The position numbers and the translations under genes are program-made. A DNA stretch of 64,000 bases from Janthinobacterium lividum (GTDB lineage: Bacteria; Pseudomonadota; Gammaproteobacteria; Burkholderiales; Burkholderiaceae_D), in the NCBI RefSeq assembly GCF_034424625.1, contig NZ_CP139976.1, positions 5,890,001 through 5,954,000 on the forward strand, written 5' to 3'. The notes below the pieces were generated by a model that was given only the letters and a program-made list of their open reading frames with translations, was not told the origin of the DNA and made no database searches. How positions within the stretch are numbered: position 1 is the stretch's first letter; every line of letters begins with the position of its first letter. Shown here piece after piece: positions 28,475 to 38,160 of this stretch.

Positions 28475-31400
28475 ATGCATTTGTCGTATTGCAGCCACAC
28501 GAGTTTCAGCGCACCACGCCCTCGGCGCCCTGCGCTGCGCCGGCTCGCTCATACGATGCTGGCGGCAGGCATGGCGCTTTCGCTGCCGGTGCAGGCGGCG
28601 GCGCCCGGCATGGCGCCGGCATTGCTGTGGCCGTATGCTGCCGCCAGTGCCACCGCCCTGGCGGGACTGGCTTGCTGGCAAGCCTGGCGCTTGCGCCAGC
28701 AGTTGCGCCGCCAGCCCCAGCCCGCGCATGCCCAGGCTGAGCAGGATGCCATGCAAGCCTTGCGCGGCGCCACCATGGCCGGCTGGACTTGGCGGCGCCA
28801 GTCCGACCGGCTGCAGTTCGCGCCCCAATACCAGGACATCCTGGGCGACAAGCATGCCCAGCTCGAGCATGCACTGGCCGACTGGCTGGCCGAAGTCCAC
28901 CGCGATGACCGCGCGCGCCTGAGCCTGGCCTTTCGCCAGCATCTGGACGGCCAGACGCCCGGCACCTTCAATTGCGAATTCCGTTTGCGTCACAGCGACG
29001 GCCACTGGCGCTGGCTGCTGGCGCGCGGCGCCGTCCTGTCGCGCGCCTCGGATGGGTCCGCCACGCAGGCCAGCGGCATCGTCTGCGATATCAGCGAGCG
29101 CAAGCAGGACGAGCAATCGCGCATGCGCTCGATGCTGGAAGCGGCGCCCGAAGCCATGCTGGTGGCCGACGTCGAGGGCAAGGTGCATTATGCCAACCAG
29201 ATCGGCGCGCGCTGCTTCGGCTATCCGCTGGCCGAATTGACAGGCATGTCGCTGGAGCAATTGGTACCGGAAAGCACGCCCAGCCAATCCGTGGGCGACC
29301 CGCAAGGTCGGCACAGCCTGCCGGGCCGGGTGATGATGGCGCGGCGCCGCGACGGCACGCACTTCCCCGCCAAGGTCAGCCTGTCGCCGCTGCGCATGGC
29401 CGGGCAAGTGTTTTCCATCGTCTCGCTGCGCGACATGACGCAGCGGCAACGCGCCGAGGAAGCGCTGCACGCCAGCTCGGAACGCTACCGCCTGATCGTG
29501 CAGACGGCCGCCGAAGGCATCTGGATGACGGATGCGAACGGCAAGACCACGTTCGTGAACCCGAAGATGGCGCACATGCTGGGCTACACGGTGCAGGAAA
29601 TGCTGGGCCGTCCCCTGCTCGACTTCATGGACCGCGACAGCCAGTTGCTGATGCAGCGTCGCCTGGCCAGCCACGGCAGCTTCGCCAGCCAGCCGGACCA
29701 GGTCGATTTCCGCTTCTTCCGCAAGGATCAGTCCAGCCTGTGGGGCTTGCTGTCGAGTACCAGCATCCAGTCGGACAATGGCGAACCGGGCGGCACCCTG
29801 GCGATGATTACCGACATCACGGAACGGCGCCAGGCATCGATCGCGCTGTCGAACTCGAGCCAGCGCATGGCGTCCGTGTTCGGCGCCGTGACGAATGGCC
29901 TGGTGGTGCAGGACAGCCACGGCCACATATTGGAAAGCAACGCCGCCGCCGAACGCATGCTGGCGGCCAGTCCGGCCGGCAACAGCCTGTGGCAAGCCAT
30001 CCGCGAAGACGGTTCCGCCTTCGACCAGCGCAGCCATCCCGTGCACATCACCCTGTCGACGGGCGAGGCCATGCGCGACGTGCTGATGGGCGTGCAGCAG
30101 CCCGACGGCAGCCTGTCGTGGCTATCCGTGAATACCGAGGCCATCCGCGATGAATACGGCAAGGTGGGCATGGTCGTGGCCAGCCTGACGGACATCACGT
30201 ATCACAAGCGCAGCGAAAGTGCCTTGCGTGAACTCAATGAACATCTGGAAGAGCGCGTGGCGCAGCGCACGGAGCAGCTGGACCAGGCCAAGCAGGTGGC
30301 CGAAGAAGCGAGCCTGGCGAAGGGACAATTCCTGGCCAACATGAGCCATGAAATCCGCACGCCGATGAATGGCGTGATCGGCATGGCGTATCTCGCCCTG
30401 AAGACGGACCTGGAACCGCGCCAGCGCGACTACCTGGAAAAAATCCGCTTCGCCGGAGAACACTTGCTGGGCATCATCGACGATATCCTCGACATCTCGA
30501 AAATCGAGGCAGGCAAGCTGGAAATCGAGCGCGTCAACTTCAGTTTCGACCATGTGGTGCAAACGCTGATGACGGTGGTCGCGCCACGCGCCGCCGGCAA
30601 GAACCTGGAACTGCTGTTCGAGATCGACCCGCAATTGCCCGCCGTGCTCGTGGGCGACCCGCTGCGCCTGGGGCAAGTGCTGATCAACTACGCCAATAAC
30701 GCCATCAAGTTCAGCGAACAGGGCAGCATTACCGTGAAAGTGCGCAGGGTGGTGGCGGACGCGAAACACTGCCTCGTGCGCTTTGAAGTGTGCGACCACG
30801 GCATCGGCCTGTCGCAGGATGAAATGAGCAAGCTCTTCCAGTCCTTCCAGCAGGCCGACACCTCCACCACGCGCGAATATGGCGGCACGGGCCTGGGCCT
30901 GGCCATCTGCAAGCAGCTGGCACAGCTGATGGGTGGCGACGTGGGCGTCGACAGCCGTCCCGGCGCCGGCAGCACCTTCTGGTTCACGGCCAACCTGGGC
31001 ATTTCCGATCAGGCCGCGCCCGCCATGCTCGACAGCATGGTGCAGACGGCGGCCGCCATGCGCGCCAGCGCCGACGCGGCCCTGGTGATGCGCACGCTCA
31101 AGCATGCGCGCATCCTGCTGGTGGAAGACAATACGTTCAACCAGCAAGTGGCGCTGGAATTGCTGGAGGAAGCGGGAGCCTCCGTCTGCCTGGCCAACAA
31201 TGGCGAAGAGGCGCTCGACCTGCTGCGCCAGACACAGTTCGACTGCGTGCTGATGGACGTGCAGATGCCGCTGATGGATGGCTTGCAGGCAACGCGCCAC
31301 ATCCGCGCCGACCCGCAGCTGGCGCACCTGCGCGTGCTGGCCATGACGGCCACGGCCACCAGCGAAGACCGCGTGCGCTGCCTGGAAGCGGGCATGGACG

Positions 31401-31894
31401 ATTTCATTTCCAAGCCCATCCAGCCGGCCATGATGTACCAGACCATCGCCAGCTGGCTGCCGGCGCACGAAACGCCGCCGCCACCGGCGCGCAGCCGCGC
31501 CGCGCCCGCCTTCAAGACCACCCTGGCCGGCGACCCGCAAGTGATCGACCTGTCCATCCTGGCCAAATTGCTGGGCTACAACCCGGAAAAGGTACGCAAG
31601 TTCGCCTTCAAGTTCCTGCAGACCACGCAGGATGGCTTTGGCGACATCGATGCGGCCCTGGCGCGCGGCGACGTGCAGCAGGTGCGCGAACTGGGACACC
31701 GCATCAAGTCGTCGGCGCGCACCGTGGGCGCCCTGGGGCTGGCCGAACTGTGCCACAACCTGGAAACCCTGGCGCCGGGCGAACCGGCCGACGAGGCAGA
31801 GCGGGCACGGCGCATCGTTACGCGCCTGTGGCCCCTGCTGGAACAGATTACCGAACAAATCATGAATAACACCAGCTTTGCCAATGACGATTAG
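28475..31894 (+). CDS. Hybrid sensor histidine kinase with PAS domains, receiver and Hpt
   Basis: About 1139 residues. One or two N-terminal hydrophobic helices (to about 70) are followed by four PAS/PAC modules (about 90-210, 215-335, 345-460, 465-580), each ending in a D-I-T/S-E-R-type linker. HisKA follows with ANMSHEIRTPMNGVIGM near 622, then HATPase_c (GGTGLGLAIC), a receiver with DCVLMDVQMPLMDG (Asp near 927), and an Hpt domain with GHRIKSSARTVGALG (His near 1074). This is a full phosphorelay in one chain. The start is uncertain: an ATG 13 codons upstream is open and neither has a good ribosome site. A single-receiver gene follows 64 bp later. Confidence 0.9.
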   Translation: MHLSYCSHTSFSAPRPRRPALRRLAHTMLAAGMALSLPVQAAAPGMAPALLWPYAAASATALAGLACWQAWRLRQQLRRQPQPAHAQAEQDAMQALRGATMAGWTWRRQSDRLQFAPQYQDILGDKHAQLEHALADWLAEVHRDDRARLSLAFRQHLDGQTPGTFNCEFRLRHSDGHWRWLLARGAVLSRASDGSATQASGIVCDISERKQDEQSRMRSMLEAAPEAMLVADVEGKVHYANQIGARCFGYPLAELTGMSLEQLVPESTPSQSVGDPQGRHSLPGRVMMARRRDGTHFPAKVSLSPLRMAGQVFSIVSLRDMTQRQRAEEALHASSERYRLIVQTAAEGIWMTDANGKTTFVNPKMAHMLGYTVQEMLGRPLLDFMDRDSQLLMQRRLASHGSFASQPDQVDFRFFRKDQSSLWGLLSSTSIQSDNGEPGGTLAMITDITERRQASIALSNSSQRMASVFGAVTNGLVVQDSHGHILESNAAAERMLAASPAGNSLWQAIREDGSAFDQRSHPVHITLSTGEAMRDVLMGVQQPDGSLSWLSVNTEAIRDEYGKVGMVVASLTDITYHKRSESALRELNEHLEERVAQRTEQLDQAKQVAEEASLAKGQFLANMSHEIRTPMNGVIGMAYLALKTDLEPRQRDYLEKIRFAGEHLLGIIDDILDISKIEAGKLEIERVNFSFDHVVQTLMTVVAPRAAGKNLELLFEIDPQLPAVLVGDPLRLGQVLINYANNAIKFSEQGSITVKVRRVVADAKHCLVRFEVCDHGIGLSQDEMSKLFQSFQQADTSTTREYGGTGLGLAICKQLAQLMGGDVGVDSRPGAGSTFWFTANLGISDQAAPAMLDSMVQTAAAMRASADAALVMRTLKHARILLVEDNTFNQQVALELLEEAGASVCLANNGEEALDLLRQTQFDCVLMDVQMPLMDGLQATRHIRADPQLAHLRVLAMTATATSEDRVRCLEAGMDDFISKPIQPAMMYQTIASWLPAHETPPPPARSRAAPAFKTTLAGDPQVIDLSILAKLLGYNPEKVRKFAFKFLQTTQDGFGDIDAALARGDVQQVRELGHRIKSSARTVGALGLAELCHNLETLAPGEPADEAERARRIVTRLWPLLEQITEQIMNNTSFANDD

Positions 31895-31958
31895 CTATCG
31901 CCAAATTGGGTTGCGGCAAGGTATCGGCATCGACAGCGATGCATATCAACAGAAAGAC

Positions 31959-32423
31959 ATGACGATGAACACTGTATCAAACCAAGCAAGCCAGGAAAAC
32001 AACGAAGCAGGCCTGGCGCCATTGCGCGTGCTGCTGCTGGACGACGACGTTTTCATGCTCGACGTGCTCAGCGACATGCTCGAACAGATGGGCCAGTTCG
32101 ACATCCGCTGCGAGTCGCACAGCGATCAGGCGCTGGCCACCCTCAAGCAGCACCAGCCCGACCTGCTGATCTGCGACCTGTCCATGCCCGACATCGACGG
32201 CATCGAATTCTTGCGCATGGCGGCGGAAAACGGCTTCCGCGGCGGCGTGGTCCTGCTGTCGGGCCTGCATTCGGCCGTACGCCTGGCGGCCGAGCGCCTG
32301 GCCATGGCGAATGGCCTGCATATCCTGGGCACCTTCCGCAAGCCGATGGAAAGCGCGGAATTGCAGCTCATGGTGAACTTGCAACTGCAGCACACGGCGC
32401 GTCTGGCCAACGTACAAGCCTGA
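31959..32423 (+). CDS. Single-domain response regulator
   Basis: About 154 residues, one receiver domain and no output domain. LLLDDDVFMLDVLSDMLEQM carries the acidic pair, DLLICDLSMPDIDG the phospho-accepting Asp (near 76), and FRKPMESAEL the conserved Lys. It lies 64 bp after the hybrid kinase gene and is probably the Hpt's phosphotransfer target. The open frame extends 27 codons upstream into the kinase gene, but the ATG after AGAAAGAC is preferred; a second ATG two codons later is also possible. Confidence 0.85.
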   Translation: MTMNTVSNQASQENNEAGLAPLRVLLLDDDVFMLDVLSDMLEQMGQFDIRCESHSDQALATLKQHQPDLLICDLSMPDIDGIEFLRMAAENGFRGGVVLLSGLHSAVRLAAERLAMANGLHILGTFRKPMESAELQLMVNLQLQHTARLANVQA

Positions 32424-32735
32424 TCGAGGGGCCGGCCGGGAGGGCAGGCACGGCGCTGCAGGCCAGCAGGCATGCGGCTTTGCCGCCCTGCGGGCACGCA
32501 CAGGAGGGATATGCTGGCGATATGCCTCAAGTTTTTCTGCAATAATCGCCACGCTTTGAAAAAATGGGTTATTATTTCAGCCATCCCCGCCTGCATACCT
32601 CTGGTCGCACCTTCCAAGACATTGAAGTCGTGCCCATTGTCCCCATCTTCTCACTGCATTCCAGGAAGCATGGATGGCGAACCAGCGTATGGTTAATTCC
32701 AGGCATTATTGATCCCACCCTCATTTGAGGAAAAT
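32424..32735. other. Intergenic region before trxA, no gene seen
   Basis: This 312-bp gap holds a GC-rich first half with short inverted words and an AT-richer second half that probably contains the trxA promoter (a TTGAAA near 32555). I find no convincing ORF or terminator. Confidence 0.6.
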
Positions 32736-33062
32736 ATGAGCGAAAATATCAAACACATTAGCGATGCATCTTTTGAAGCAGACGTCCTGAAATCCGAGTT
32801 GCCAGTACTGGTTGACTTCTGGGCAGAATGGTGCGGTCCCTGCAAGGCCATCGCCCCTATCCTGGAAGAAGTGGCCAAGGAATACGCCGGCCGCATCCAG
32901 ATCGCCAAGATGGACGTGGACGCCAACCAGGCAGTGCCTGCCAAATTCGGCATCCGCGGCATCCCGACCCTGATCCTGTTCAAGGATGGTGTTGCAGCTG
33001 CTCAAAAAGTGGGCGCCATGGCCAAGGGCCAGTTGACCGCTTTCGTCGACAGCAACATTTAA
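32736..33062 (+). CDS. trxA: Thioredoxin 1
   Basis: A 108-residue cytoplasmic thioredoxin with the redox-active FWAEWCGPCKAIAPIL motif (Cys33 and Cys36), the cis-proline turn GIRGIPTLILF, and the conserved buried Asp26 in LVDFW. It reduces protein disulfides using TrxB. TGAGGAAAAT before the ATG sets the start. It is followed by rho, the common trxA-rho arrangement of proteobacteria. Confidence 0.98.
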   Translation: MSENIKHISDASFEADVLKSELPVLVDFWAEWCGPCKAIAPILEEVAKEYAGRIQIAKMDVDANQAVPAKFGIRGIPTLILFKDGVAAAQKVGAMAKGQLTAFVDSNI

Positions 33063-33217
33063 TGTATGATGGGCAGCGCTGCGCCCGCAGCGCCGCCTGA
33101 CTGGAACCACCGGGAAGCGGCTTTGCCTCATTCGTGCACAGCCTTCCCGAATAATTAATCAACGCCACGCAGTCCCCTCCCCTACCTTTACATCCCGTCT
33201 CGGGACACTCAACACAT

Positions 33218-34480
33218 ATGCATTTATCCGAACTAAAGGCCCTACACGTATCCGCCCTGCTTGAGATGGCGATCGGTCTTGACATTGACAACGCAGCCCG
33301 CTTGCGCAAACAGGAGCTGATGTTCGCTATCCTGAAAAAACGCGCCAAGTCCGGCGAACAGATTTTTGGCGACGGCGCCCTGGAAGTGCTGCCTGACGGC
33401 TTCGGCTTCCTGCGCTCGCCCGACGCCAGCTACATGGCGTCCACCGACGACATTTACATCTCCCCTTCGCAAATCCGCCGCTTCAATCTGCACACCGGCG
33501 ATTCGATCGAAGGCGAGGTACGGACCCCGAAAGATGGCGAACGCTATTTCGCATTGGTCAAAGTCGACAAGGTCAACGGCGAATCGCCGGAGATGTCGAA
33601 ACACCGCATCCTGTTTGAAAACCTGACGCCGCTGCACCCGAACGAGCCGCTGCGCCTGGAACGTGAAATGAATGGCCAGGAAAACATCACCGGCCGCATC
33701 ATCGACCTGATCGCCCCGATCGGCAAAGGCCAGCGCGGCTTGCTGGTGGCATCGCCGAAATCCGGTAAATCCGTGATCCTGCAGCACATCGCCCATGCGA
33801 TCACGGCAAATCATCCGGACATCACCCTGATCGTGCTGCTGATTGACGAACGTCCGGAAGAAGTTACCGAAATGCAACGTTCGGTCCGCGGCGAAGTCGT
33901 CGCCTCGACCTTCGACGAGCCAGCCACGCGCCACGTGCAAGTGGCCGAGATGGTGCTGGAAAAAGCCAAGCGCCTGGTCGAAATGAAAAAAGACGTGGTC
34001 ATCCTGCTCGACTCGATCACCCGTCTGGCACGTGCCTACAACACCGTCATCCCTGCCTCGGGCAAGGTGCTGACCGGCGGTGTCGACGCGAATGCGCTGC
34101 AACGTCCAAAACGCTTCTTCGGCGCCGCGCGCAATATCGAAGAAGGCGGCTCGCTGACCATCATCGCCACGGCGCTGATCGAAACGGGCTCGCGCATGGA
34201 TGACGTGATCTTTGAAGAATTCAAGGGTACGGGCAACATGGAAGTGCATCTGGAACGCCGTCTGGCCGAAAAACGCGTCTACCCGGCAATCAACCTGAAC
34301 AAATCGGGTACCCGCCGCGAAGAACTGCTGATCAAGCCGAACGAGCTGCAAAAAATCTGGATTTTGCGCAAGTTGCTGTACTCGATGGACGAGATCGAGG
34401 CGATGGAGTTCATTCTCGACAAGATGAAAGCCACCAAGAATAACGCCGAGTTCTTCGACATGATGCGTAGAGGCGGCTAA
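33218..34480 (+). CDS. rho: Transcription termination factor Rho
   Basis: A 420-residue hexameric RNA-dependent ATPase. The N-terminal Rho_N helix bundle ([18 protein letters not shown]) leads to an RNA-binding OSB domain with [14 protein letters not shown]. The ATPase core has P-loop ASPKSGKSV (about 179-187), Walker [18 protein letters not shown] and the R-loop/Q-loop [10 protein letters not shown]. Length equals that of E. coli Rho (419). The 155-bp leader after trxA has no obvious terminator, so co-transcription is possible. Confidence 0.99.
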   Translation: MHLSELKALHVSALLEMAIGLDIDNAARLRKQELMFAILKKRAKSGEQIFGDGALEVLPDGFGFLRSPDASYMASTDDIYISPSQIRRFNLHTGDSIEGEVRTPKDGERYFALVKVDKVNGESPEMSKHRILFENLTPLHPNEPLRLEREMNGQENITGRIIDLIAPIGKGQRGLLVASPKSGKSVILQHIAHAITANHPDITLIVLLIDERPEEVTEMQRSVRGEVVASTFDEPATRHVQVAEMVLEKAKRLVEMKKDVVILLDSITRLARAYNTVIPASGKVLTGGVDANALQRPKRFFGAARNIEEGGSLTIIATALIETGSRMDDVIFEEFKGTGNMEVHLERRLAEKRVYPAINLNKSGTRREELLIKPNELQKIWILRKLLYSMDEIEAMEFILDKMKATKNNAEFFDMMRRGG

Positions 34481-34492
34481 AACCTACTGCGC

Positions 34493-34562
34493 GGCCACAT
34501 TTTCGATCTCCGTTGCTCACTGTACTAAAGTACAGTTCCGCTACTCAATCGCAACTGTGGCC
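34493..34562. repeat. Nested palindromic element downstream of rho
   Basis: Outer arms GGCCACA and TGTGGCC enclose a central perfect palindrome ACTGTACTAAAGTACAGT (34519-34536), within 15 bp of the rho stop. The layout resembles a small dispersed palindromic element rather than a terminator, since no T-run follows. Confidence 0.6.
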
Positions 34563-34600
34563 TGCTCGCTACGGTTTTATCTCGCCTCTCACTTAGGTGC

Positions 34601-34627
34601 AAGCCGCTCATTGAGCGGCTTTTTTAT
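34601..34627 (+). terminator. Intrinsic terminator after rho
   Basis: AAGCCGCT, loop CATTG, AGCGGCTT, then TTTTTATT. A clean 8-bp stem followed by a U-tract between rho and rpmE2. Confidence 0.9.
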
Positions 34628-34758
34628 TGCCTGCGGCCGAAAATCGCTATATAATCGACGGTTGCATTATTTTAAACCCTGGCAAGTGATCGGCAATCGG
34701 GTCAAGAAGCTGGACGACCGACGAAGTGCTGTTTGGCTACCAAACTAGAGAGAAGACC

Positions 34759-35028
34759 ATGAAAGTCGATACCCATCCAGAATACCGCGAAGTTGTTTTC
34801 CACGATCTGTCGTGCGATTTCAAATTCGTTACCCGCTCGACCATCCAAACCCGCGAAAAAATCACCCACGACGGTAAAGAATACCCACTGGTGAAGATCG
34901 AGGTTTCGGCTGAATCGCACCCATTCTTCACGGGCAAGCACAAAATCGTCGATACCGCTGGTCGCGTCGAGAAGTTCCGTCAGAAGTTCGGTTCGGTTGG
35001 TTCGAAAACCGCAGTCGCAGCAGGCTAA
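34759..35028 (+). CDS. rpmE2: 50S ribosomal protein L31 type B
   Basis: An 89-residue L31 of the zinc-free (type B) class: [20 protein letters not shown] has a single Cys instead of the four zinc ligands of type A. The body contains [19 protein letters not shown] and [20 protein letters not shown]. It binds the large subunit near the central protuberance. The ATG is preceded by GAGAAG. It is a separate unit between two terminators. In some bacteria the type B copy replaces the zinc form under zinc limitation; no Zur box is recognised here. Confidence 0.97.
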   Translation: MKVDTHPEYREVVFHDLSCDFKFVTRSTIQTREKITHDGKEYPLVKIEVSAESHPFFTGKHKIVDTAGRVEKFRQKFGSVGSKTAVAAG

Positions 35029-35052
35029 TTTTTGCCGCTCTGCGGCAAAAAA
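35029..35052. other. Symmetric hairpin overlapping the rpmE2 stop region
   Basis: TTTTTGCCGC, loop TCT, GCGGCAAAAA forms a perfect stem directly after the rpmE2 stop. It ends in As on this strand, so it would act as a terminator mainly for leftward transcription or as a 3' mRNA stabiliser. Confidence 0.55.
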
Positions 35053-35072
35053 GGGCAGCTTCGGCTACCAAG

Positions 35073-35099
35073 AAAAAGGCAGCCACGGCTGCCTTTTTT
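35073..35099 (+). terminator. Intrinsic terminator after rpmE2
   Basis: AAAAA, GGCAGC, loop CACG, GCTGCC, TTTTTT. A strong bidirectional-type hairpin. Confidence 0.92.
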
Positions 35100-35182
35100 G
35101 TCTTTGGCCGCTTTACTTTATACTCGCGCATACCCGACGCCATTCGTCGCGTCTTGCCATTTTTTTCTGATACCGACTATCG

Positions 35183-36907
35183 ATGAAGCCAGTCCGCCTT
35201 CCCGCCGCTGCCACACTCGCGCTGCCACGATGGGCCTTGTTTGCGCTCGGCCTGCTGTATATCCTGCCTGGCCTGATCGGCCGCGAACCGTGGAAGAACG
35301 ATGACGCCGCCAGTTTCGGCATCATGTGGACCATGGCGCATGGCGGCCTGAACGACTGGCTGTGGCCCAACGTGGCCGGCCTGTCGCTGCCCGACGAAGG
35401 CCCGCTGGCCTTCTGGCTGGGCGCCATCTTCATCAAGCTGTTCGGCTGGATCGACGGCGACGTCTTTGGCGCGCGCATGTCGACCATCGGCATCTTCGTC
35501 GTCAGCACCCTGTCCGTCTGGTACACCGCCTTCAACCTGGGCCGCCGCAACGATGCCCAGCCGCTGCGCCTGGCCTTCGGCGGCCAGCCCGAGCCGGACG
35601 ATTTCGGCCGCACCCTGGCCGATGCGGCCGTGCTCATCTACCTGGGCTGCCTGGGACTGCTGCAGCACAGCCACGACATCACGGCCGAAGCGCTGTACGT
35701 GTCCCTGATGGCCTATTTGCTGTACCGCGCCGTGCGCTACATGGAAGGCCCGTCCGTGCGCAATGCGGCCCTGCTGGGCCTGGCGATGGGCGGCCTGACC
35801 CTCGCGCGCGGCTGGATCACGCCGGCAGCGCTGAGCATTGCCCTGCTGCTGTGCACCGTCTTCCTGCGCCTGCCGCTGCTGCGCAGCGTGCGCCACCTGG
35901 CGCTGGCCATCCTGATCGGCGCCGCGCTGACCCTCGTCTGGCTGCTGCCGGGCGAATGGCTGCAACCGTATGGCCACTCGCCGCTGCACGCGTGGATGGA
36001 ATGGAATTGCCGCCAGTTCAGCGCCCCGAGCCTGAAAAGCCTGCAGTATTTCTTGCGTGTCGGCATCTGGTTCTTCTGGCCAGCATGGCCGTTCGCCGCC
36101 TGGGCCGTGTATGCCTGGCGCCGCCAGCACCACGTGCTGCACATCGTCGTGCCACTGACCTTTGTCGCCATGCTGGCCATCCTGGGCCTGTGCCATCCCG
36201 ATCCCGACCCGAGCCAGCTGCTGCCGCTGCTGCCGCCGCTGGCCGTGATGGCCGCGTTCGGCTTGCTGACCATGAAACGGGGCGCCATCAACGCCATCGA
36301 CTGGTTCTCCGTGATGGTGCTGACCATTTGCGCCCTTGCGCTATGGCTGTTCTGGTTCGCCATCCTGACGGGCTGGCCGCCGAAACTGTCGCATAATGCG
36401 CTGAAACTCATGCCAGGCTTCAAGCCCGAACTCGACTTGCTGGCCTTTTTCGTGGCCGCCTGCGCCAGCGCGGGCTGGGTGGCGCTGGTGCACTGGCGCA
36501 TCTCGCGCCAGCCGGCCGTGCTGTGGCGCGCCGTGGTCCTGTCGTCCGGTGGCCTGATCCTGATCTGGGTGCTGATCATGACCTTGTTCCTGCCGCCGTT
36601 GAACTACAGCAAGAGCTACGCCAGCGTGGCGCACCAGATTTCCGTCCACCTGCCGCCAGGCAGCAAGTGCATCAACAGCAACGTCGGCGCCGCACAGCGC
36701 GCCTCGTTCGCCTACTTCGGCCACTTGCCGTTTGCCAGCGTGGGGCAGCAGCAATGCGATGTGTTCCTGTTGCAAGACAGCATCAAGGTGCCTGACAGCA
36801 AGGAACAACTGCCCGAGTACCATGGCGCGGACTGGATCAAGCTGTGGGAGGGGCGCCGTCCCACGGATGACGTGGAACGTTTCCGCCTGTACCAGCGCGT
36901 CAGGTAA
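35183..36907 (+). CDS. ArnT/PMT-like GT-C glycosyltransferase (family 39)
   Basis: A 574-residue membrane enzyme with about 11-12 TM helices. The first periplasmic loop carries GREPWKNDDAASFGIMW, the acidic pair expected for lipid-phosphate-sugar dependent GT-C enzymes, followed by the PDEGPLAFWLGA segment. The last about 120 residues form a soluble domain ending YQRVR. Relatives move sugars such as aminoarabinose or mannose from undecaprenyl or polyprenyl phosphate onto lipid A or proteins; the acceptor is not readable here. It forms its own unit bounded by terminators. Confidence 0.85.
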   Translation: MKPVRLPAAATLALPRWALFALGLLYILPGLIGREPWKNDDAASFGIMWTMAHGGLNDWLWPNVAGLSLPDEGPLAFWLGAIFIKLFGWIDGDVFGARMSTIGIFVVSTLSVWYTAFNLGRRNDAQPLRLAFGGQPEPDDFGRTLADAAVLIYLGCLGLLQHSHDITAEALYVSLMAYLLYRAVRYMEGPSVRNAALLGLAMGGLTLARGWITPAALSIALLLCTVFLRLPLLRSVRHLALAILIGAALTLVWLLPGEWLQPYGHSPLHAWMEWNCRQFSAPSLKSLQYFLRVGIWFFWPAWPFAAWAVYAWRRQHHVLHIVVPLTFVAMLAILGLCHPDPDPSQLLPLLPPLAVMAAFGLLTMKRGAINAIDWFSVMVLTICALALWLFWFAILTGWPPKLSHNALKLMPGFKPELDLLAFFVAACASAGWVALVHWRISRQPAVLWRAVVLSSGGLILIWVLIMTLFLPPLNYSKSYASVAHQISVHLPPGSKCINSNVGAAQRASFAYFGHLPFASVGQQQCDVFLLQDSIKVPDSKEQLPEYHGADWIKLWEGRRPTDDVERFRLYQRVR

Positions 36908-36912
36908 GCAGC

Positions 36913-36940
36913 AAAAAACCGGGCCAGCCCCGGTTTTTTT
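36913..36940 (+). terminator. Intrinsic terminator
   Basis: AAAAAACCGGG, loop CCAGC, CCCGGTTTTTTT, just after the glycosyltransferase stop. Confidence 0.93.
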
Positions 36941-37105
36941 ATGTCCGCAAAACAATCACTATCGACAGGAAAAGTGTTGCTTTTAAATATAGTTAATTAC
37001 CTAAATTGAACTAGAATTGTTTTTTAGATTATAATGATGGCCTGCGCGATGGCGGTGTCTTGCTTTCCCGCCCTATTCGTCCCCCAATTCACTATGAGAT
37101 TGTCC

Positions 37106-38086
37106 ATGAAATTATTTACTGCCCGTACCTTGCCGCTCATCAGCGCCGCCCTGTTCGCCTTCTCTTTCAGCGCTTCGGCCCAGGCAACCGTGATTGACCT
37201 CGGCGTCGCCAATGGCTACTCGGCCTTCATCTTCGGCAACATCGGCAGCAGCGGCGCCAGCGGCTTCACCAGCGTCGGTGGCAGCATCGCCGCCGGCGGC
37301 AATATCTATCTGGACAACTACAACGTCGGCACGAACAAAAAGCCAGGCAGCGCGGCCAACGCGATCGTTGCTGGCGGCAACCTGAACACGGGCTGGGGCA
37401 CCATCGGTGGTTCCGCCGTGTATGGCGTCAGCAATCCCAACGCCACCTTGACAGCGCCACAATGGTTCCCAACCGGCAGCATCAGCAAAGGCAACGCTTC
37501 CACCCTGGACTTCGCGGGTACCAAGCAACAACTGACGACCCTGTCGGGCGACGTGGCCAAGCTGCAATCGAACGGCACCGTGCTTTCGCAAAACAATGGC
37601 TTCAAGCTGGTGGGCGACATCAACGCCGACGTGAATATTTTCAACATCGATGCGTCGAACCTGCATAACCTGACCCTGGACCTGTCCTCGCTGAAAAGCA
37701 CGGCCAGCATCATCATCAACGGCACGGCCACCAACATTACCTTGAGCGGCGGCTTCGACAATTTCGGCAGCTTCGCCGACCGCACGCTGCTGAACTTCGC
37801 CAATGCCACTACCACCAGCCTGAACAACGTCGGCATCAACGGCAGCATCCTGGCGCCGAACAGCGCGTTTTCCGGTTCGGGCAGCATGAACGGCACCCTG
37901 GTCGCCAATTCGGTCAGCTCGATCAATTATGGCCACGTTTCGATGAACGGCTCCGGCTTCAACACGGTGAGCGTGTCGGCCGTGCCGGAACCAGGCACCT
38001 ACGCCATGCTGCTGGCCGGCCTGGGCTTGCTGGCTTTCATGCGCCGCCGCGCGCCAGCGCGCGCACCACAAGCAGCGATGGCCTGA
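37106..38086 (+). CDS. Choice-of-anchor A family protein with PEP-CTERM anchor
   Basis: About 326 residues: signal peptide (MKLFTARTLPLISAALFAFS, cleavage near SAQA), a repetitive beta-rich body with many Gly, Ser, Asn and Thr (FGNIGSSGASGFTSVGGSIA, AGGNLNTGWG), and a C-terminal VPEPGTYAMLLAGLGLLAFM followed by RRR. The body fits the choice-of-anchor A class. The tail is the PEP-CTERM sorting signal, processed by exosortase and linked to exopolysaccharide and floc or biofilm surfaces. No exosortase gene is in the window. ATGs 4 and 24 codons upstream are alternative starts. A terminator follows. Confidence 0.92.
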   Translation: MKLFTARTLPLISAALFAFSFSASAQATVIDLGVANGYSAFIFGNIGSSGASGFTSVGGSIAAGGNIYLDNYNVGTNKKPGSAANAIVAGGNLNTGWGTIGGSAVYGVSNPNATLTAPQWFPTGSISKGNASTLDFAGTKQQLTTLSGDVAKLQSNGTVLSQNNGFKLVGDINADVNIFNIDASNLHNLTLDLSSLKSTASIIINGTATNITLSGGFDNFGSFADRTLLNFANATTTSLNNVGINGSILAPNSAFSGSGSMNGTLVANSVSSINYGHVSMNGSGFNTVSVSAVPEPGTYAMLLAGLGLLAFMRRRAPARAPQAAMA

Positions 38087-38104
38087 GCTTTACGCTGAAT
38101 CAAT

Positions 38105-38143
38105 AAAAAACACCGGGCCGCGCGAGCGTCCCGGTGTTTTTTT
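38105..38143. terminator. Bidirectional intrinsic terminator
   Basis: AAAAAA, CACCGGG, 12-nt loop, CCCGGTG, TTTTTTT. It serves both the PEP-CTERM gene and the convergent acyl-CoA ligase gene. Confidence 0.93.
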
Positions 38144-38160
38144 ATGGGCTGGCGAAAGAC

